Made by a program: the position numbers and the translations under genes. The notes under the pieces were generated by a model, which saw only the letters and a list, made by a program, of their open reading frames with translations, was not told the DNA's origin and searched no databases. From the NCBI GenBank assembly GCA_937873145.1, contig CALMVK010000013.1:1-46908 (forward strand): a stretch of 46,908 nt of DNA, read 5' to 3'. This document shows, in pieces, positions 28,851-38,102 of this stretch. This DNA is from an uncultured Granulicella sp. Its GTDB lineage: Bacteria > Acidobacteriota > Terriglobia > Terriglobales > Acidobacteriaceae. How positions within the stretch are numbered: the stretch's first letter is position 1; each line of letters opens with the position of its first letter.

Positions 28851-28862
28851 TGTTGATCAACA
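28851..28862. promoter_or_regulatory. Perfect 12-bp palindrome TGTTGATCAACA just before the oxidase operon
   Basis: The palindrome lies 6 bases upstream of the first start codon, where it would cover the ribosome-binding region or act as a DNA operator for the whole bc-caa3 operon. Its binding protein is unknown. Confidence 0.35.
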
Positions 28863-29033
28863 AGACGTGCGTTTGAAGTTGTCCCGGAAAAACGCGTGCG
28901 ATTGAAATCCTGTTCGCCAGGGAAGGCTCGCTCAGCGTTCAGCTAAATAACTATGGCACTAAAGGCAGAATTTCGCAACGCTCACGGCCTGCTTGTCATG
29001 CCTGCGCTTGAACCACCTCCGCGAGGTATGGCT

Positions 29034-29208
29034 TGCGCTCGCGGATCAACTCGCGCTCAAATTGAGCAAAGGCTCCCATGACACTCAGGAGCAGGTTTGC
29101 CATCGGGGAGTCTTTCCCCGTAAAGACCAGACTCTCCTTGATGAACTGGACATGCACTCCCGTGCCCGTCAGATCGAGAACCAGTTTGCGAAGATCATCC
29201 AGGTTGCA
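29034..29208 (-). pseudogene. Serine recombinase (resolvase/invertase) fragment
   Basis: The translation NLDDLRKLVLDLTGTGVHVQ through SPMANLLLSVMGAFAQFERELIRER is the middle of a Hin/Tn3-type serine recombinase (about residues 70-130 of the roughly 190 usual). The catalytic N-terminal serine segment and the DNA-binding C-terminus are missing; sequence on both sides is unrelated. It is a dead fragment marking an old mobile element at the border between the respiratory operon and the decayed region. Confidence 0.8.
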
Positions 29209-29389
29209 GTTAGCGTTGAAGAAAGCCCGCCACATAGCTTTGAAGGTCACAGTTGTTTTGGCATTCCATGATTGCGCAGGGTCAGAGGTTTAGATCCTAA
29301 TGCGACAATCGAGCAAGCTACTCAAGATGATTTCGTCTGCTACGAGCATCTCGGAAAACCGCCCCCTCCAGACTTTGACATCGAACAGG

Positions 29390-29417
29390 GCCCGTCGAGA
29401 CGGAGGTCACGACGGGC
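29390..29417 (-). terminator. GC-rich hairpin downstream of the SDR gene
   Basis: GCCCGTCG pairs with CGACGGGC across a 12-base loop, 13 bases beyond the SDR stop. No U tract follows on the minus strand, so a rho-independent terminator is only possible, not proven. Confidence 0.4.
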
Positions 29418-29429
29418 GGTCTATTCTCT

Positions 29430-30227
29430 CTAGGACGAGCTCTCGTCGAGAGGCTTAGCCTGCTTGTCGTGCATCATGGCTTGGACCGCGTCGGGAACTA
29501 AACCCATCACTGCACCTTCTACCTTGGTGAGGAGATCTGCAACGTATACATGGTCGTCGCCCTTCATAAGAGCTTTGAAGCCTTGCTGGGCCACGTCATA
29601 CGGCTCCGAAGCTTTCTTGCCCTTGGTTCCCGCGTATGTGTCGTGGAGGCCCTCTCGGTCAAAGAAGTTGGTGTCCGTCGGCCCGGGCTGGAGAGCGGTG
29701 ACCGTGACGCCTGTGTCCTTCAACTCCGCACGAAGACCCTTGGCAAACGCAAGATCGAAAGCTTTCGATGCGGAGTACACCAACTCACGAGGAGCGACCA
29801 TCTCGCTCACGATGGAAGCGGTGATCAGGATCTTTCCCGAGCCCTTGGCAACCATGTGCTTTACAGCATATTTCGCCAGATGTAGAGTGCCTTCCACATT
29901 GAGACGGACAAGATTGATCTCGGCGTCAAGGTCCGTATCAACAAAGAGCCCGCCGGAGCCGACGCCTGCATTCAAACAGATTGCGTCCACGGGACGACCA
30001 AGTGCTTCTACCTGTTGCCAAAGGAACTTCACGCCGTCGTAGGTGGCCAGATCGGCATGCACCGCTTTTACCTGCACGCCCATGGCCTGGAAATCGACTT
30101 CAGCCTTGTCCAGCCGCTCTCCCGCCGAAGCGATCACGAGATCGAATCCATTCTCTGCAAAAACTTTTGCCAGGTTATACCCAATACCACTCGAAGCGCC
30201 GGTAATCACTGCCAGATGTCCTGTCAT
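29430..30227 (-). CDS. Short-chain dehydrogenase/reductase
   Basis: A 265-residue NAD(P)-dependent oxidoreductase of the classical SDR type. GASSGIG is the cofactor motif, NAGVG the structural motif, and SIVSEM with YSASK gives the catalytic Ser-Tyr-Lys set. The substrate is not evident. Three ATGs compete (30242, 30233, 30227); 30227 is preferred because GGAG lies 9 bases before it. It has no close co-directional neighbour and lies between a resolvase fragment and a repeat copy, so it may be part of an acquired patch. Confidence 0.83.
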   Translation of the reverse strand: MTGHLAVITGASSGIGYNLAKVFAENGFDLVIASAGERLDKAEVDFQAMGVQVKAVHADLATYDGVKFLWQQVEALGRPVDAICLNAGVGSGGLFVDTDLDAEINLVRLNVEGTLHLAKYAVKHMVAKGSGKILITASIVSEMVAPRELVYSASKAFDLAFAKGLRAELKDTGVTVTALQPGPTDTNFFDREGLHDTYAGTKGKKASEPYDVAQQGFKALMKGDDHVYVADLLTKVEGAVMGLVPDAVQAMMHDKQAKPLDESSS

Positions 30228-30896
30228 CGTCATGTTCTCCATTTCTGGCGATTTGCCGCCTTCTCATTGGATGCCAAACACCAACGGTCCTCAAAGAGGG
30301 GTTTACCCTGTGACCCATCCTGTCGGCTTCTCGTCTGCAGTCCAGCCCTCACCACAAACGAACGATGGTGTTGAAAACTCCTTGTTCGCAGCTGAGGGTC
30401 AACACGGGGGGGAGGTCTAAGGCTCACCAAAATCTTAAACGTTGCGTGTAGAGCATCCTCGCACGACGCGCTTCGACGGTTTGACCAGACCGTTCGAAAG
30501 AGATTCGAGATGTAGTCGTGAATCTGTTTACGAACCCGGCGCAGCTCGTCCGCCTTTACAAAGGGGTTTAGGCCGAGCGAAAGATAGAAGCGTTCATTCC
30601 ATTCGTTAGGACCGCCGGTTCGCACAGATCGGCCGTCCAGCAAGGGTGGCGTTCTGGCTCCGGAACTGTGTGCGCCTGCGACACGCTGAAAGGCAGCAGA
30701 AGAATACTTCCGTAGGCCAGCGATAGCAGATGACAGCGGCTGTACGCAGGAGGGATTGCAGCCACGGGCCTCGTTGTCTGCATGTACACTGGCTGCGACA
30801 CTGTTCTTCCATGGTTATGGATGCGTCGTACGCCGTTCGTCTGGGAAATCGGCACGATCTGTGGCTCTATCGTCATATTCATCATGGAGTAACTCG
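30228..30896. other. 669-base intergenic stretch with repeat copy B
   Basis: It contains the truncated inverted-repeat element at 30350-30480 and the upstream regions of two divergent genes. Minus-strand frames here (for example 30230-30643) run through the repeat and show no family similarity, so they are not called. Confidence 0.5.
30350..30480 (-). repeat. MITE-like inverted-repeat element, copy B (truncated, about 131 bp)
   Basis: From TGGTGTTGAAAACTCC onward it matches the reverse complement of copy C for about 115 bases with roughly nine in ten positions equal by eye, then stops near 30480 before the second terminal repeat. The bases before it share GCTTCTCGTCTGC (30326-30338) and CACAAACGAAC with the left side of copy C, although its interior runs the other way. 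Confidence 0.75.
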
Positions 30897-32395
30897 ATGT
30901 CTGACATTACTGAAAAACCTATACCGCCGGAAGACCCGCGTTTTCTTAGCGGCAGCGAGTCCCTTTTTCGCGCGACCTCGGTTGCGGTCGAGGCGCTTCG
31001 TACGCTGCCCACCACGGCGCGGCCCATCGTGGACGCAGCCGACGTCAAGGTGCCCGAGGGGTACACCGTGGAAGCGATAGTGGCCGGCCTGTCGTTTCCC
31101 TGTGGCATGACGGTTGCTGACGACGGCACGGTCTTTGTCGCGGAAGGCGGAACGACGTGGCCGACGCGGCCCTGGATGCCGTCGCGGCTGCTGCGCATCG
31201 ACGTGGACGGCACGGCCAAGGTGCTGGCGCGCGAGTCCGAAGGCGGCCTGCGCGGCGTGGCCTGGCACGGCGGATACGTGTATGCCATGGCCAAGGGAGG
31301 CTACAAAACGCGACTGCTGCGCTTTGACGCCGAAACCGGCGAGCGCACGGTGCTGCTGGACACGATGCCGGATGGTGGATGGCATGAGCCGGGAGGTCCG
31401 GTTTTTGGCCCCGATGGCTTGCTGTACTTCGGCCAGGGCTCGGTGGCGCAGCAGGGTGTGATTGAGCCGAGCGGCTTTACGGTCGACCTTGCACGGCACC
31501 CGGACGCGCACGATGTGCCCGGTGCCGATGTCACCCTGACCGGTGACAACGTGTGGAGCTTCGACCCGATCGTTCCCTACGCGGAGATGCGCCAGACAGG
31601 TGCCTTCAAACCATATGCGACCCCGGCAAAGAAGGATGAAGTCATCAAGGGCGAGATGTGGTGCAGCACCGGGGTGTGGCGGTGCAAACCGGACGGCTCG
31701 GAGGCGGAACTGCTCGCATAGGGTATTCGCAACCCGTACGGCATGGCGATCAATGAGGAGGGCGAGTTGTACGTCTCTGATAACGATCTGGAAGAGAAAG
31801 GAAACCGCGCGGTGGGCGAAGACCCGGACCGCATCTGGCACGTGAAGGATGCGAAGCTGCCCCATGGGAGCGTCAAGCAAGCACAATGGTTCGGCTTTCC
31901 CGATTACTGCGCCGACGGCCTGCCCGTGTGGGATGAAAGCACAAGCCCAACCGCGGCACGCCTGCAAAACAGCTTATCGCGTCAAAGCTGCCGTTTGCCG
32001 GCCCGGCCGCCATTCTGTTTCCGCCGCACACGTGCATGTGCAAGATGGATTTTTCTAAAACCGAAGCCTTTGGCGCACGGGGCAAGCTGTTCGCGTGCCT
32101 CTGGGGGACGTATGCGCCGTTGAATACTATCCGTCAGGAAGCTTTGGAGCGCGGCTTTTGTGTCGCGGAGGTGGACGTCGAAGAGGGCACCTGGAAGCCG
32201 TTTGTCAGCAATCACCAGCCAGGACCGGCGCGGAAGACGGAAGGCTCGGGTGGCATCGAGCGGCCGGTGGATTGCAAGTTTACGGCTGACGGCAAGAGCC
32301 TTTACGTGCTCGACTTCGGCACCTGCGGCGTGATGAGCTACGGCGTGATCGCTTACGCGCACACGGGCGTGCTTTGGCGCGTCACCAAACAATAA
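30897..32395 (+). pseudogene. Exported-type beta-propeller sugar dehydrogenase-like protein, broken by one stop and one frameshift
   Basis: Starting MSDITEKPIPPEDPRF at 30897 (GGAG nine bases upstream), the protein reads as a six-bladed propeller of the glucose/sorbosone dehydrogenase kind: GLSFPCGMTVADDGTVFVAEG, GGLRGVAWHGGYVY, GPDGLLYFGQGS, GIRNPYGMAINEEGELYVSD. A TAG at 31719-31721 falls just before GIRNPYG, where homologues often have Trp, so TGG to TAG is likely. One base is missing near 31940 (DES then HKPNRGTPAK in the next frame). Repaired, it would be 499 residues. No signal peptide is seen. Two otherwise isolated lesions suggest very recent loss or sequence error. It heads a row with the ferritin-like and TonB receptor genes. 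Confidence 0.78.
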
Positions 32396-32419
32396 GCTAT
32401 CGCTCCGAAGGAGAGTTCC

Positions 32420-32992
32420 ATGGCAAGTGTGCAAACTGTTCCAGCGCCCAGGCTGCCGATTCTCATCGAGATCGACCGAGAAAGCTGGGAAGACCAGCTC
32501 GACAGCGTAGCCCATTGGCTGGGCAACACGCAGATGGCCGAAGCTGCCTTTCGGCAACTGACGGAAGACGTGGTGAAGAAGGTGACGGAGCCACACGTGC
32601 GCTTCTACCTGTCGGACATCGCAAAGCGCTCTTTGAGACACGAGGAGATCCTGGAAGCGATCTTCCACCAGATCGGGCGGGAGCCGTCGAAGTTCCGAAA
32701 GGTGGCCGGCAATCTTGTCGCAAAAGGACGCGAGGTTCTGGCCGATGTGCTGGGCCTGACGAGCGGCGCCTCCGCCGGTGCGTGGGGGGATCTGCACCAG
32801 TTGCTGATGGCAAGCATGAACTCGGTCGGAGCGGTCGGCGTGGCGCAGCAGCTTGGCCTTGCAATCGGCCACCAGGGTCTGACGGAAGCGACGCTGAAGC
32901 TGAGCAATGAGAAGCATGTGCAGCACTTTCTGCTGCAGGAGCTTGTGCTCGAAATGGCGCCGATTTCGATCCTCTACAAGGCGAAGATTTGA
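32420..32992 (+). CDS. Ferritin-like domain protein
   Basis: A 190-residue, mostly helical protein. A four-helix pattern with DRESWEDQLDSVAHWL, the acidic second helix and a conserved HEE in SLRHEEILEAIFHQIG supports a ferritin-like, possibly di-iron, fold. It is soluble with no signal peptide. GAAGGAG lies about 7 bases before the ATG. It comes 24 bases after the propeller pseudogene and overlaps the TonB receptor start by four bases, so it was probably co-expressed with a transport gene; iron handling is an inference. It is the only intact member of this three-gene row. Confidence 0.65.
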   Translation: MASVQTVPAPRLPILIEIDRESWEDQLDSVAHWLGNTQMAEAAFRQLTEDVVKKVTEPHVRFYLSDIAKRSLRHEEILEAIFHQIGREPSKFRKVAGNLVAKGREVLADVLGLTSGASAGAWGDLHQLLMASMNSVGAVGVAQQLGLAIGHQGLTEATLKLSNEKHVQHFLLQELVLEMAPISILYKAKI

Positions 32993-34871
32993 AGTTTCTT
33001 GCGCGTTTGCCTCTGGGCTTCTTCTTCCTACCGGGTGCTGTGGCGCAGATAGCCACCGCGAAGCCAATCGTCGATACGGTGGTGGACGTGTATGCGGAGC
33101 CCGTGCCGTTCGACCAGTTGCTCGGCTCCGTGACGACGTTGACGCGGGAGGACCTCGCTGCGAGCGGTGCGCGTGACGTCGCGGAAGTGCTGCGTTTTCT
33201 CCCCAGTGTTCACCTTTCGCAGGCTGGCGGCAAAGGCTCACTGACCACGTTGACGATCCGTGGCGGCAAGCCGAATTTTACCCTGGTGCTGATCGACGGC
33301 ATCCCCGCCAACGACATTGGCGACCAGCTTGGCGGTGCGTTCAATTTCGCTACGCTGGACGTTGAAAGCATCGAGCGCATCGACATCTTTCGCGGACCGC
33401 TCTCGACCGTCTACGGGTCCGAGGCGATCAGCGGCGTGGTCAACATCGCGCTGCGCCGGCCGGAGGAGCGGCCACGCATGCACGTTTCTGTGGAAGCCGG
33501 ACAATATGGCTACGTCTACACCAGCGGCGACACGGCATGGACGCGGGGAGCAAGCGGCGTATCGGCTGGCGGTAGTTTTTCGCGTATCGGCGAGCAGGTC
33601 TTTCGCGATGGATCCATGCTGGGTACGGCTAACGTGACCGCCAATCGAACCTTCGACTCCCGGCGCTCCTCGACGGCTTTACTCGGTGGAATCGGCTGTC
33701 CGATTCCGAGCTGCCGGTCAGTAGCGGCGGTCCGCTGTACGCGCTGGTACGTGTCCCGGAGATTAACATGGCGGACCAGGTGTCGAGCGGAGGCACGTTC
33801 CGCCAGACCCTGACCCCACACTTCTCCTGCGACGCGCGCGCCGGCATCTTTTCACGCGTCGCAGGCGACATCAGCCCGGCCATCGCCGACCGCATCCCGC
33901 CGGGGCCCTCCTACGTACCGAGCAGTACAAGCCACAGCCGCTTCCTGCGCATCGACACCGTGAGCACGCAGCACTACGCGCCGCAGCCGTGGCTGAACAG
34001 CTATTCCGCGCTGTCGTGGCAGCGCGAAAGCGGGTCTTCCAAGGGCAATCTGGGCGGCTATCTTCCGGCAAGCTATGGGCTTGAGCGCGACACCTTCAAC
34101 GCGTCGGAGAACGCTGTCGTCATGGGCAAGGCCGGCTCCCTGACCGCGGGTCTGAATGTGCAGCAAAGCAGCGACTTTGGCGTGAGGCTGTCTCCGCGTG
34201 TCGGCGGCTCTGTCGCGCTGCGGGGATATCAGCTTCACCTGAGCTACGGACAGGGCTTCAAGCTTCCATCATTTTATTCGCTGGGCAATCCGCTGGTCGG
34301 CAACCCGCATCTTCTGCCGGAGACGGGGCGCACGTACGATGCCGGATTCTCGCACACCTTCTCCGCCGGCCAAACGCTTGCATCGCTTACCTACTTCGAC
34401 AATCGATACGGAAACCTGATCGACTTCAGCCCCACTTTGTTCAAGCTGGTCAACCGCAGCAGTGCCTTTGCGCGTGGCAGTGATCTCGACCTTGCCTCCG
34501 AGTTTCGTCGCGTGCGGGCAGGTGTCTCGGTCACCTATGTCGACGCGGGGCTGGTCGGAACCAGCGACCGTTTGCGCGATGTTCCACGCTGGAGCGAAGC
34601 ACTGCACCTGCGCATGAACCTGCCGCTCAGGCTTGTCGCGCGGGTGGATACAACGTGGGTCGGCCGCAGGTTCGACTACCAGGTTCCCGTGCCTGCCATC
34701 CAGACCGTGCCGCGCTACAGCCTGACCACCATTACTGTGCAGCAGACGTTCAGCGCGCACGTCTCCGGCCACCTGCGTTTTGAAAACGCCTGGAACTCCC
34801 ACTATCAGGAGTTCGTCGGTTTCCCGTCTGCCGGTATTTACACCACCGCGGGCTTCTCCTACAGCCGATGA
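32989..34871 (+). pseudogene. TonB-dependent outer-membrane receptor, single frameshift
   Basis: Starts at TTG 32989, overlapping the previous stop. A signal peptide (KFLARLPLGFFFLPGAVAQ) is followed by the plug domain: LTREDLAASGARDVAEVL, TLTIRGGKPNFTLVLIDG, IERIDIFRGPLSTVYGSEAI. The barrel continues in another frame from about 33658-33672 (LLDGFTRWNRLSDSELPVSS and on), through YGQGFKLPSFYSLGNP to the terminal GIYTTAGFSYSR. Repaired length is about 627 residues, typical for vitamin B12 or siderophore receptors. No acidobacterial carboxypeptidase-like N-terminal domain is present. As the break is a single frameshift, sequencing error must be excluded. Confidence 0.8.
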
Positions 34872-35071
34872 TCGCTCTACACACGGGCGCACAACGAATC
34901 TGCAATCCGCCGTACTAAGCCCTAGACATTGTCTGCATATTTCGCCCCGTAACTCACCAAGGGTACGTTAGCAATCCCGGTTCCTTTCCAAGCTCGCTAA
35001 CCCCGTGATGCCTTTCTCATGATCACCCATGGTGGTCGAGAAACACGTCGCTCCTCTCAGGAGCGAAACGC

Positions 35072-35700
35072 ATGTTTTATCACAATGGCAAAACCCAATT
35101 TCCCGTGCGCTTAGAAAAGCCGGACCCCTTTACGCCAAGATGTTGCAGCAGGCGCTGGGCGGCATTGAAGGCGAGATGCGGGTCTGTCTGCAATACCTGT
35201 TCCAGGCCTGAAACTCGCGGGACCCCAAAAAGTATCGCGACATGCTACTGAATACGGGCACGGAAGAGATGGCTCACGTTGAGATGTACGCAACAGCCAT
35301 CGCGCTTAATCTTGAAGTTTCCCCCCGCAAAGGTACAGCAGGAAGCTGCGCAGGAAAGCCCGATGATCGCGGCACTCCTCGGGGGCATGAGTTCGCGGCA
35401 GTCCCTTTCTAGCGGCATGGGTGCCCTGGCTGCCGATGCGGAAGGCGTTCTTTTCAACGGTTCATGGGTCGTATCGAGCGGCAACATCGCAGCGAATATG
35501 TACTCAAATGTAATGCTGAAGCTACGGGCCGCGTGCTTGCCTGCCGGCTGTACGCCATGACCGATGACGCAGGCATGAGTTGGCAATCAAACAGTAGCCG
35601 CTCGCCTGCATGCTGTAACGGACGATCCAGGCATGAAGGACCTTATGCAGTTCTTCATCACACAAGAGCCGATAGTCTAGATCGCGATTCTACTTCCAAG
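35072..35700 (+). pseudogene. Manganese catalase, heavily broken
   Basis: ATG at 35072 (MFYHNGKTQFPVRLEKPDP, with CAGGAG upstream) begins a Mn-catalase. Lesions in order: one base lost near 35125; TGA at 35209-35211 where QAWNSRD would have Trp; an extra C in the C run near 35320; a base lost near 35515 (NAEATGRVLA resumes). The di-manganese-site helix TGTEEMAHVEMY and the later segment AADAEGV are visible across frames. After MTDDAGM a second, slightly different copy of the same motif appears (RLHAVTDDPGMKDLMQFF), so the end seems spliced from another catalase. Catalytic function is not possible. Confidence 0.8.
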
Positions 35701-35738
35701 CGGTGGCACAGTACATCGGCCTTCTTTGACGTACGATA

Positions 35739-36059
35739 TTTCGCTTTGCCGACGGACAAACACTTCCAACGATTCGGATGCACTACCGTACGCTGGGCAA
35801 GCCGCATCGAGCCGCTGCGGTGGAAGGGTACGATGCTGCTCCCCAGATCGATCGAATCAAGATACCTGTTCTTTGGTGGGATACCGCGGACGATTTTATC
35901 AATCCACCTACCTTGACTTATCCGGCCACAATCCTCAGAGAACACACCAACTTCAGATATAAGCTTCAACCTGCAACCCCCGACACGCATGGGCACCTTA
36001 CCTACGAAGACGCAAGATTCTTCGAAGCCGATCTGCGTGCCTTACTTGCTCATCCCTAA
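35739..36059 (+). pseudogene. MetX-like alpha/beta hydrolase remnant: N-terminal strand joined to C-terminus
   Basis: The frame reads FRFADGQTLPTIRMHYRTLGKPHR, the N-terminal strands of homoserine O-acetyltransferase-like proteins, and then directly YDAAPQIDRIKIPVLWWDTADDFINPP and PATPDTHGHL, which belong to the C-terminal third with the catalytic Asp (DDFINPP) and His (THGH). About 250 residues in between, including the nucleophile Ser, are gone and the frame is open across the junction near 35815. Upstream, an in-frame TGA and possible shift remove the original start. An ATG at 35778 could give 93 residues. Very likely non-functional. Confidence 0.75.
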
Positions 36060-36087
36060 CGCGACCTCTTCGAAAGGAGGGCGGGAA

Positions 36088-36798
36088 TCATCTGCCTTTC
36101 TCGTTGTCCGCTGCGTACTCAGATAGTGCAAGAAGCAGCAGTGCCAAAGCCGCGACAAGCAGCGCCCAGGAAAGCAGATGAGTTCCCGTGACGGCACCGA
36201 GGACAGCGCCGACAATGAACGCCAACCATACGGTGGCGAGCACCCTGGCGCGGTTCCCTTGCGTGTCCCACGGACCTATGGGACTACTGATTGGTTTGCC
36301 CATGATGGCGTTGCCCAGGGACTCGCCAAGGTTTTTCAAGTCTCCAGTCACGAAGCCGAGATTGACTGATTGGCCCGCCACTTTGGAGACCGTCATGTTC
36401 AGCATGCCCATCGCGATTCCAAGCAGAACGGAACACAATTCCGGAAGATCGCTCCAGCGAACGACAACGAAGGTCAACCCCAAGAGCACAATGACCGCAA
36501 GGCTGACGCGTAAATTCGATCGACGGCTCGCCTCTTTCTGCATCAGGGTCGCCAGAATGGTACCGAGCAGGAAGCTCGGGATAGGAATAAAGCTGTGCAG
36601 GGCATCGTGCGCTTTACCCTGGCCTGCTTTCATTCCCGAGGAGATGGTGTTGCCGCTCATAAAAGAGGTATAGACCTTGAAGGTCAGCAGGGAATACGCG
36701 TCCACAAAGCCTGCAATAAGGCCTCGGCTCAGGGGCCTCCAGTGAGACGACTGGACCAAGGTCTGTGGGCCAGGCACGGTAATGGACGAAGAAGACAT
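36088..36798 (-). CDS. DUF1275 (YoaK-like) membrane protein
   Basis: A 236-residue inner-membrane protein. The family signature is GLIAGFVDAYSLLTFKVYTSFMSGNTISSGM at about 28-58, then AGQSVNLGFVTGDLKNLGESL near the middle. About six hydrophobic segments are seen. Function is not established; related proteins are proposed transporters. AGGAGG lies 10 bases before the ATG, a strong site. It starts 71 bases after the oxalate decarboxylase stop on the same strand, so it may be the third gene of a porin-decarboxylase-membrane protein row. Confidence 0.85.
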   Translation of the reverse strand: MSSSSITVPGPQTLVQSSHWRPLSRGLIAGFVDAYSLLTFKVYTSFMSGNTISSGMKAGQGKAHDALHSFIPIPSFLLGTILATLMQKEASRRSNLRVSLAVIVLLGLTFVVVRWSDLPELCSVLLGIAMGMLNMTVSKVAGQSVNLGFVTGDLKNLGESLGNAIMGKPISSPIGPWDTQGNRARVLATVWLAFIVGAVLGAVTGTHLLSWALLVAALALLLLALSEYAADNEKGR

Positions 36799-36869
36799 CC
36801 GTTTTGATCCTCCTGTTTCGCGCGGAAAGCTTCGGGTGCCGCGTGATCGGCCGGCACCCGGTTTGCAGG

Positions 36870-38021
36870 TTATTTTCCGAAAACAGGCACCTTGGTTTTG
36901 GAAAGAGACGCCATGGCGGCATCTCCCAGGTGCAGGTGTGCCTGCAGGAGATCAGGCGGTGTAAGCGCCATCCACTGCTTCAACGAAACGTCCGCATAGT
37001 AACTGCTTCTGAATACTTCAATGAAACGCAGGGTCGTGGTGCCTGTGTTTTGCACGTAATGTCCCATCGCAAAAGGAATGTAACCGACATCGCCAGCGCG
37101 GAAGTCGAAAGTACGGGCCTTGCCGCCCGATGCAAAGACAGTGACGCGTCCCTCGCCTTCGAGGTAATAGTCCCACTCGTCGTCGTTCGGGTGCCAGTGC
37201 ATCTCTCGCATCGCTCCTGGCTCAACCTCCACCAACGCTGCAGCAATCCGTTGTGAGATTGGGAAGTTGTGGGAGTCTACAATTCGTACCTTGCCGGAAG
37301 CAGTCGCGATAGGCTGCTGCTCCATCAGCTTGTGCGTGTACTTGACGGAAGAAGGTCCTTGCGGTGAGGGCACCTGCTGGGTGGACAAGGGGCCGGGAAC
37401 AGTGCTGGGAAAAATGTAGAGTTCCTTGGGCACGTTATCGAACTCGCTCGCTGGAACTCCGAAGTTAGCCGCGAGGATGTCTTTGGAAGTGTGGGCGAAC
37501 CAGTCGCTGATGAGAAAGGTGCTGTTCTCCGACATCTCGCCGTTGTCGAAAACAAGCAGGAACTCGCACCCTTCTCCAAGCGCCTGAATGCTGTGCGGAA
37601 TACCAGGAGGGAAGTACCACAGGTCGCCCACACAAACGTCATCGGCGAAGGTTTGCCCGTTCTGATCCACGACCGTGACGCGTGCAGAACCTACAATCAT
37701 ATAGGCCCACTCGGCCTCCGTATGCCAGTGAAGCTCGCGAATAGCGCCCGGCTCCAGGCGCATGTTGACGCCGGCCATCTTCGTGGCGATCGGCAATTCC
37801 CGAACAGTCACTTCGCGAGCCCACCCTCCCGTTTCCAGACGATTATGAGCGTCTGAGAAAGAAAAACGCATGTTAGGCAGAGTTCCGTGGTCCGTTTGCG
37901 GCGGGACCAGGATATCCGGGTTCTGGCGGTCACGTGCGATGTTGCGCGGGCCCGCATCGGTCGCGCCCTTGCCATCGACCATGGGTTGGGGAGTATGGGT
38001 TAGAAAATCAGTCAATGCCAT
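36870..38021 (-). CDS. oxdC: Oxalate decarboxylase (bicupin, Mn-dependent)
   Basis: A 383-residue bicupin that should split oxalate to formate and CO2. First-cupin metal ligands are His98, His100, Glu104 and His143; second-cupin ligands are His275, His277, Glu282 and His321, with Glu335 in FIEVF. The lid loop SENST at 164-168 holds Glu165; this is the loop that makes decarboxylases differ from oxalate oxidases. Length and spacing match Bacillus OxdC closely (385 residues). The ATG at 38021 has AAGGAG upstream and an in-frame ATG at 38066 is less likely. No signal peptide, so cytoplasmic. It lies downstream of an outer-membrane porin. Confidence 0.92.
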   Translation of the reverse strand: MALTDFLTHTPQPMVDGKGATDAGPRNIARDRQNPDILVPPQTDHGTLPNMRFSFSDAHNRLETGGWAREVTVRELPIATKMAGVNMRLEPGAIRELHWHTEAEWAYMIVGSARVTVVDQNGQTFADDVCVGDLWYFPPGIPHSIQALGEGCEFLLVFDNGEMSENSTFLISDWFAHTSKDILAANFGVPASEFDNVPKELYIFPSTVPGPLSTQQVPSPQGPSSVKYTHKLMEQQPIATASGKVRIVDSHNFPISQRIAAALVEVEPGAMREMHWHPNDDEWDYYLEGEGRVTVFASGGKARTFDFRAGDVGYIPFAMGHYVQNTGTTTLRFIEVFRSSYYADVSLKQWMALTPPDLLQAHLHLGDAAMASLSKTKVPVFGK

Positions 38022-38102
38022 GCTTTGCTTCTCCTTCACAGTTTGTAGATCCAGGTGCGGAATCATTCTTGTCTCACTGAGGGTTGCTTGATCGCTTGCA
38101 TA

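Noticed and set aside
30230-30643. 137-residue minus-strand frame before the SDR
   Set aside because: Much of it is translated from the inverted-repeat element and no part matches a family.
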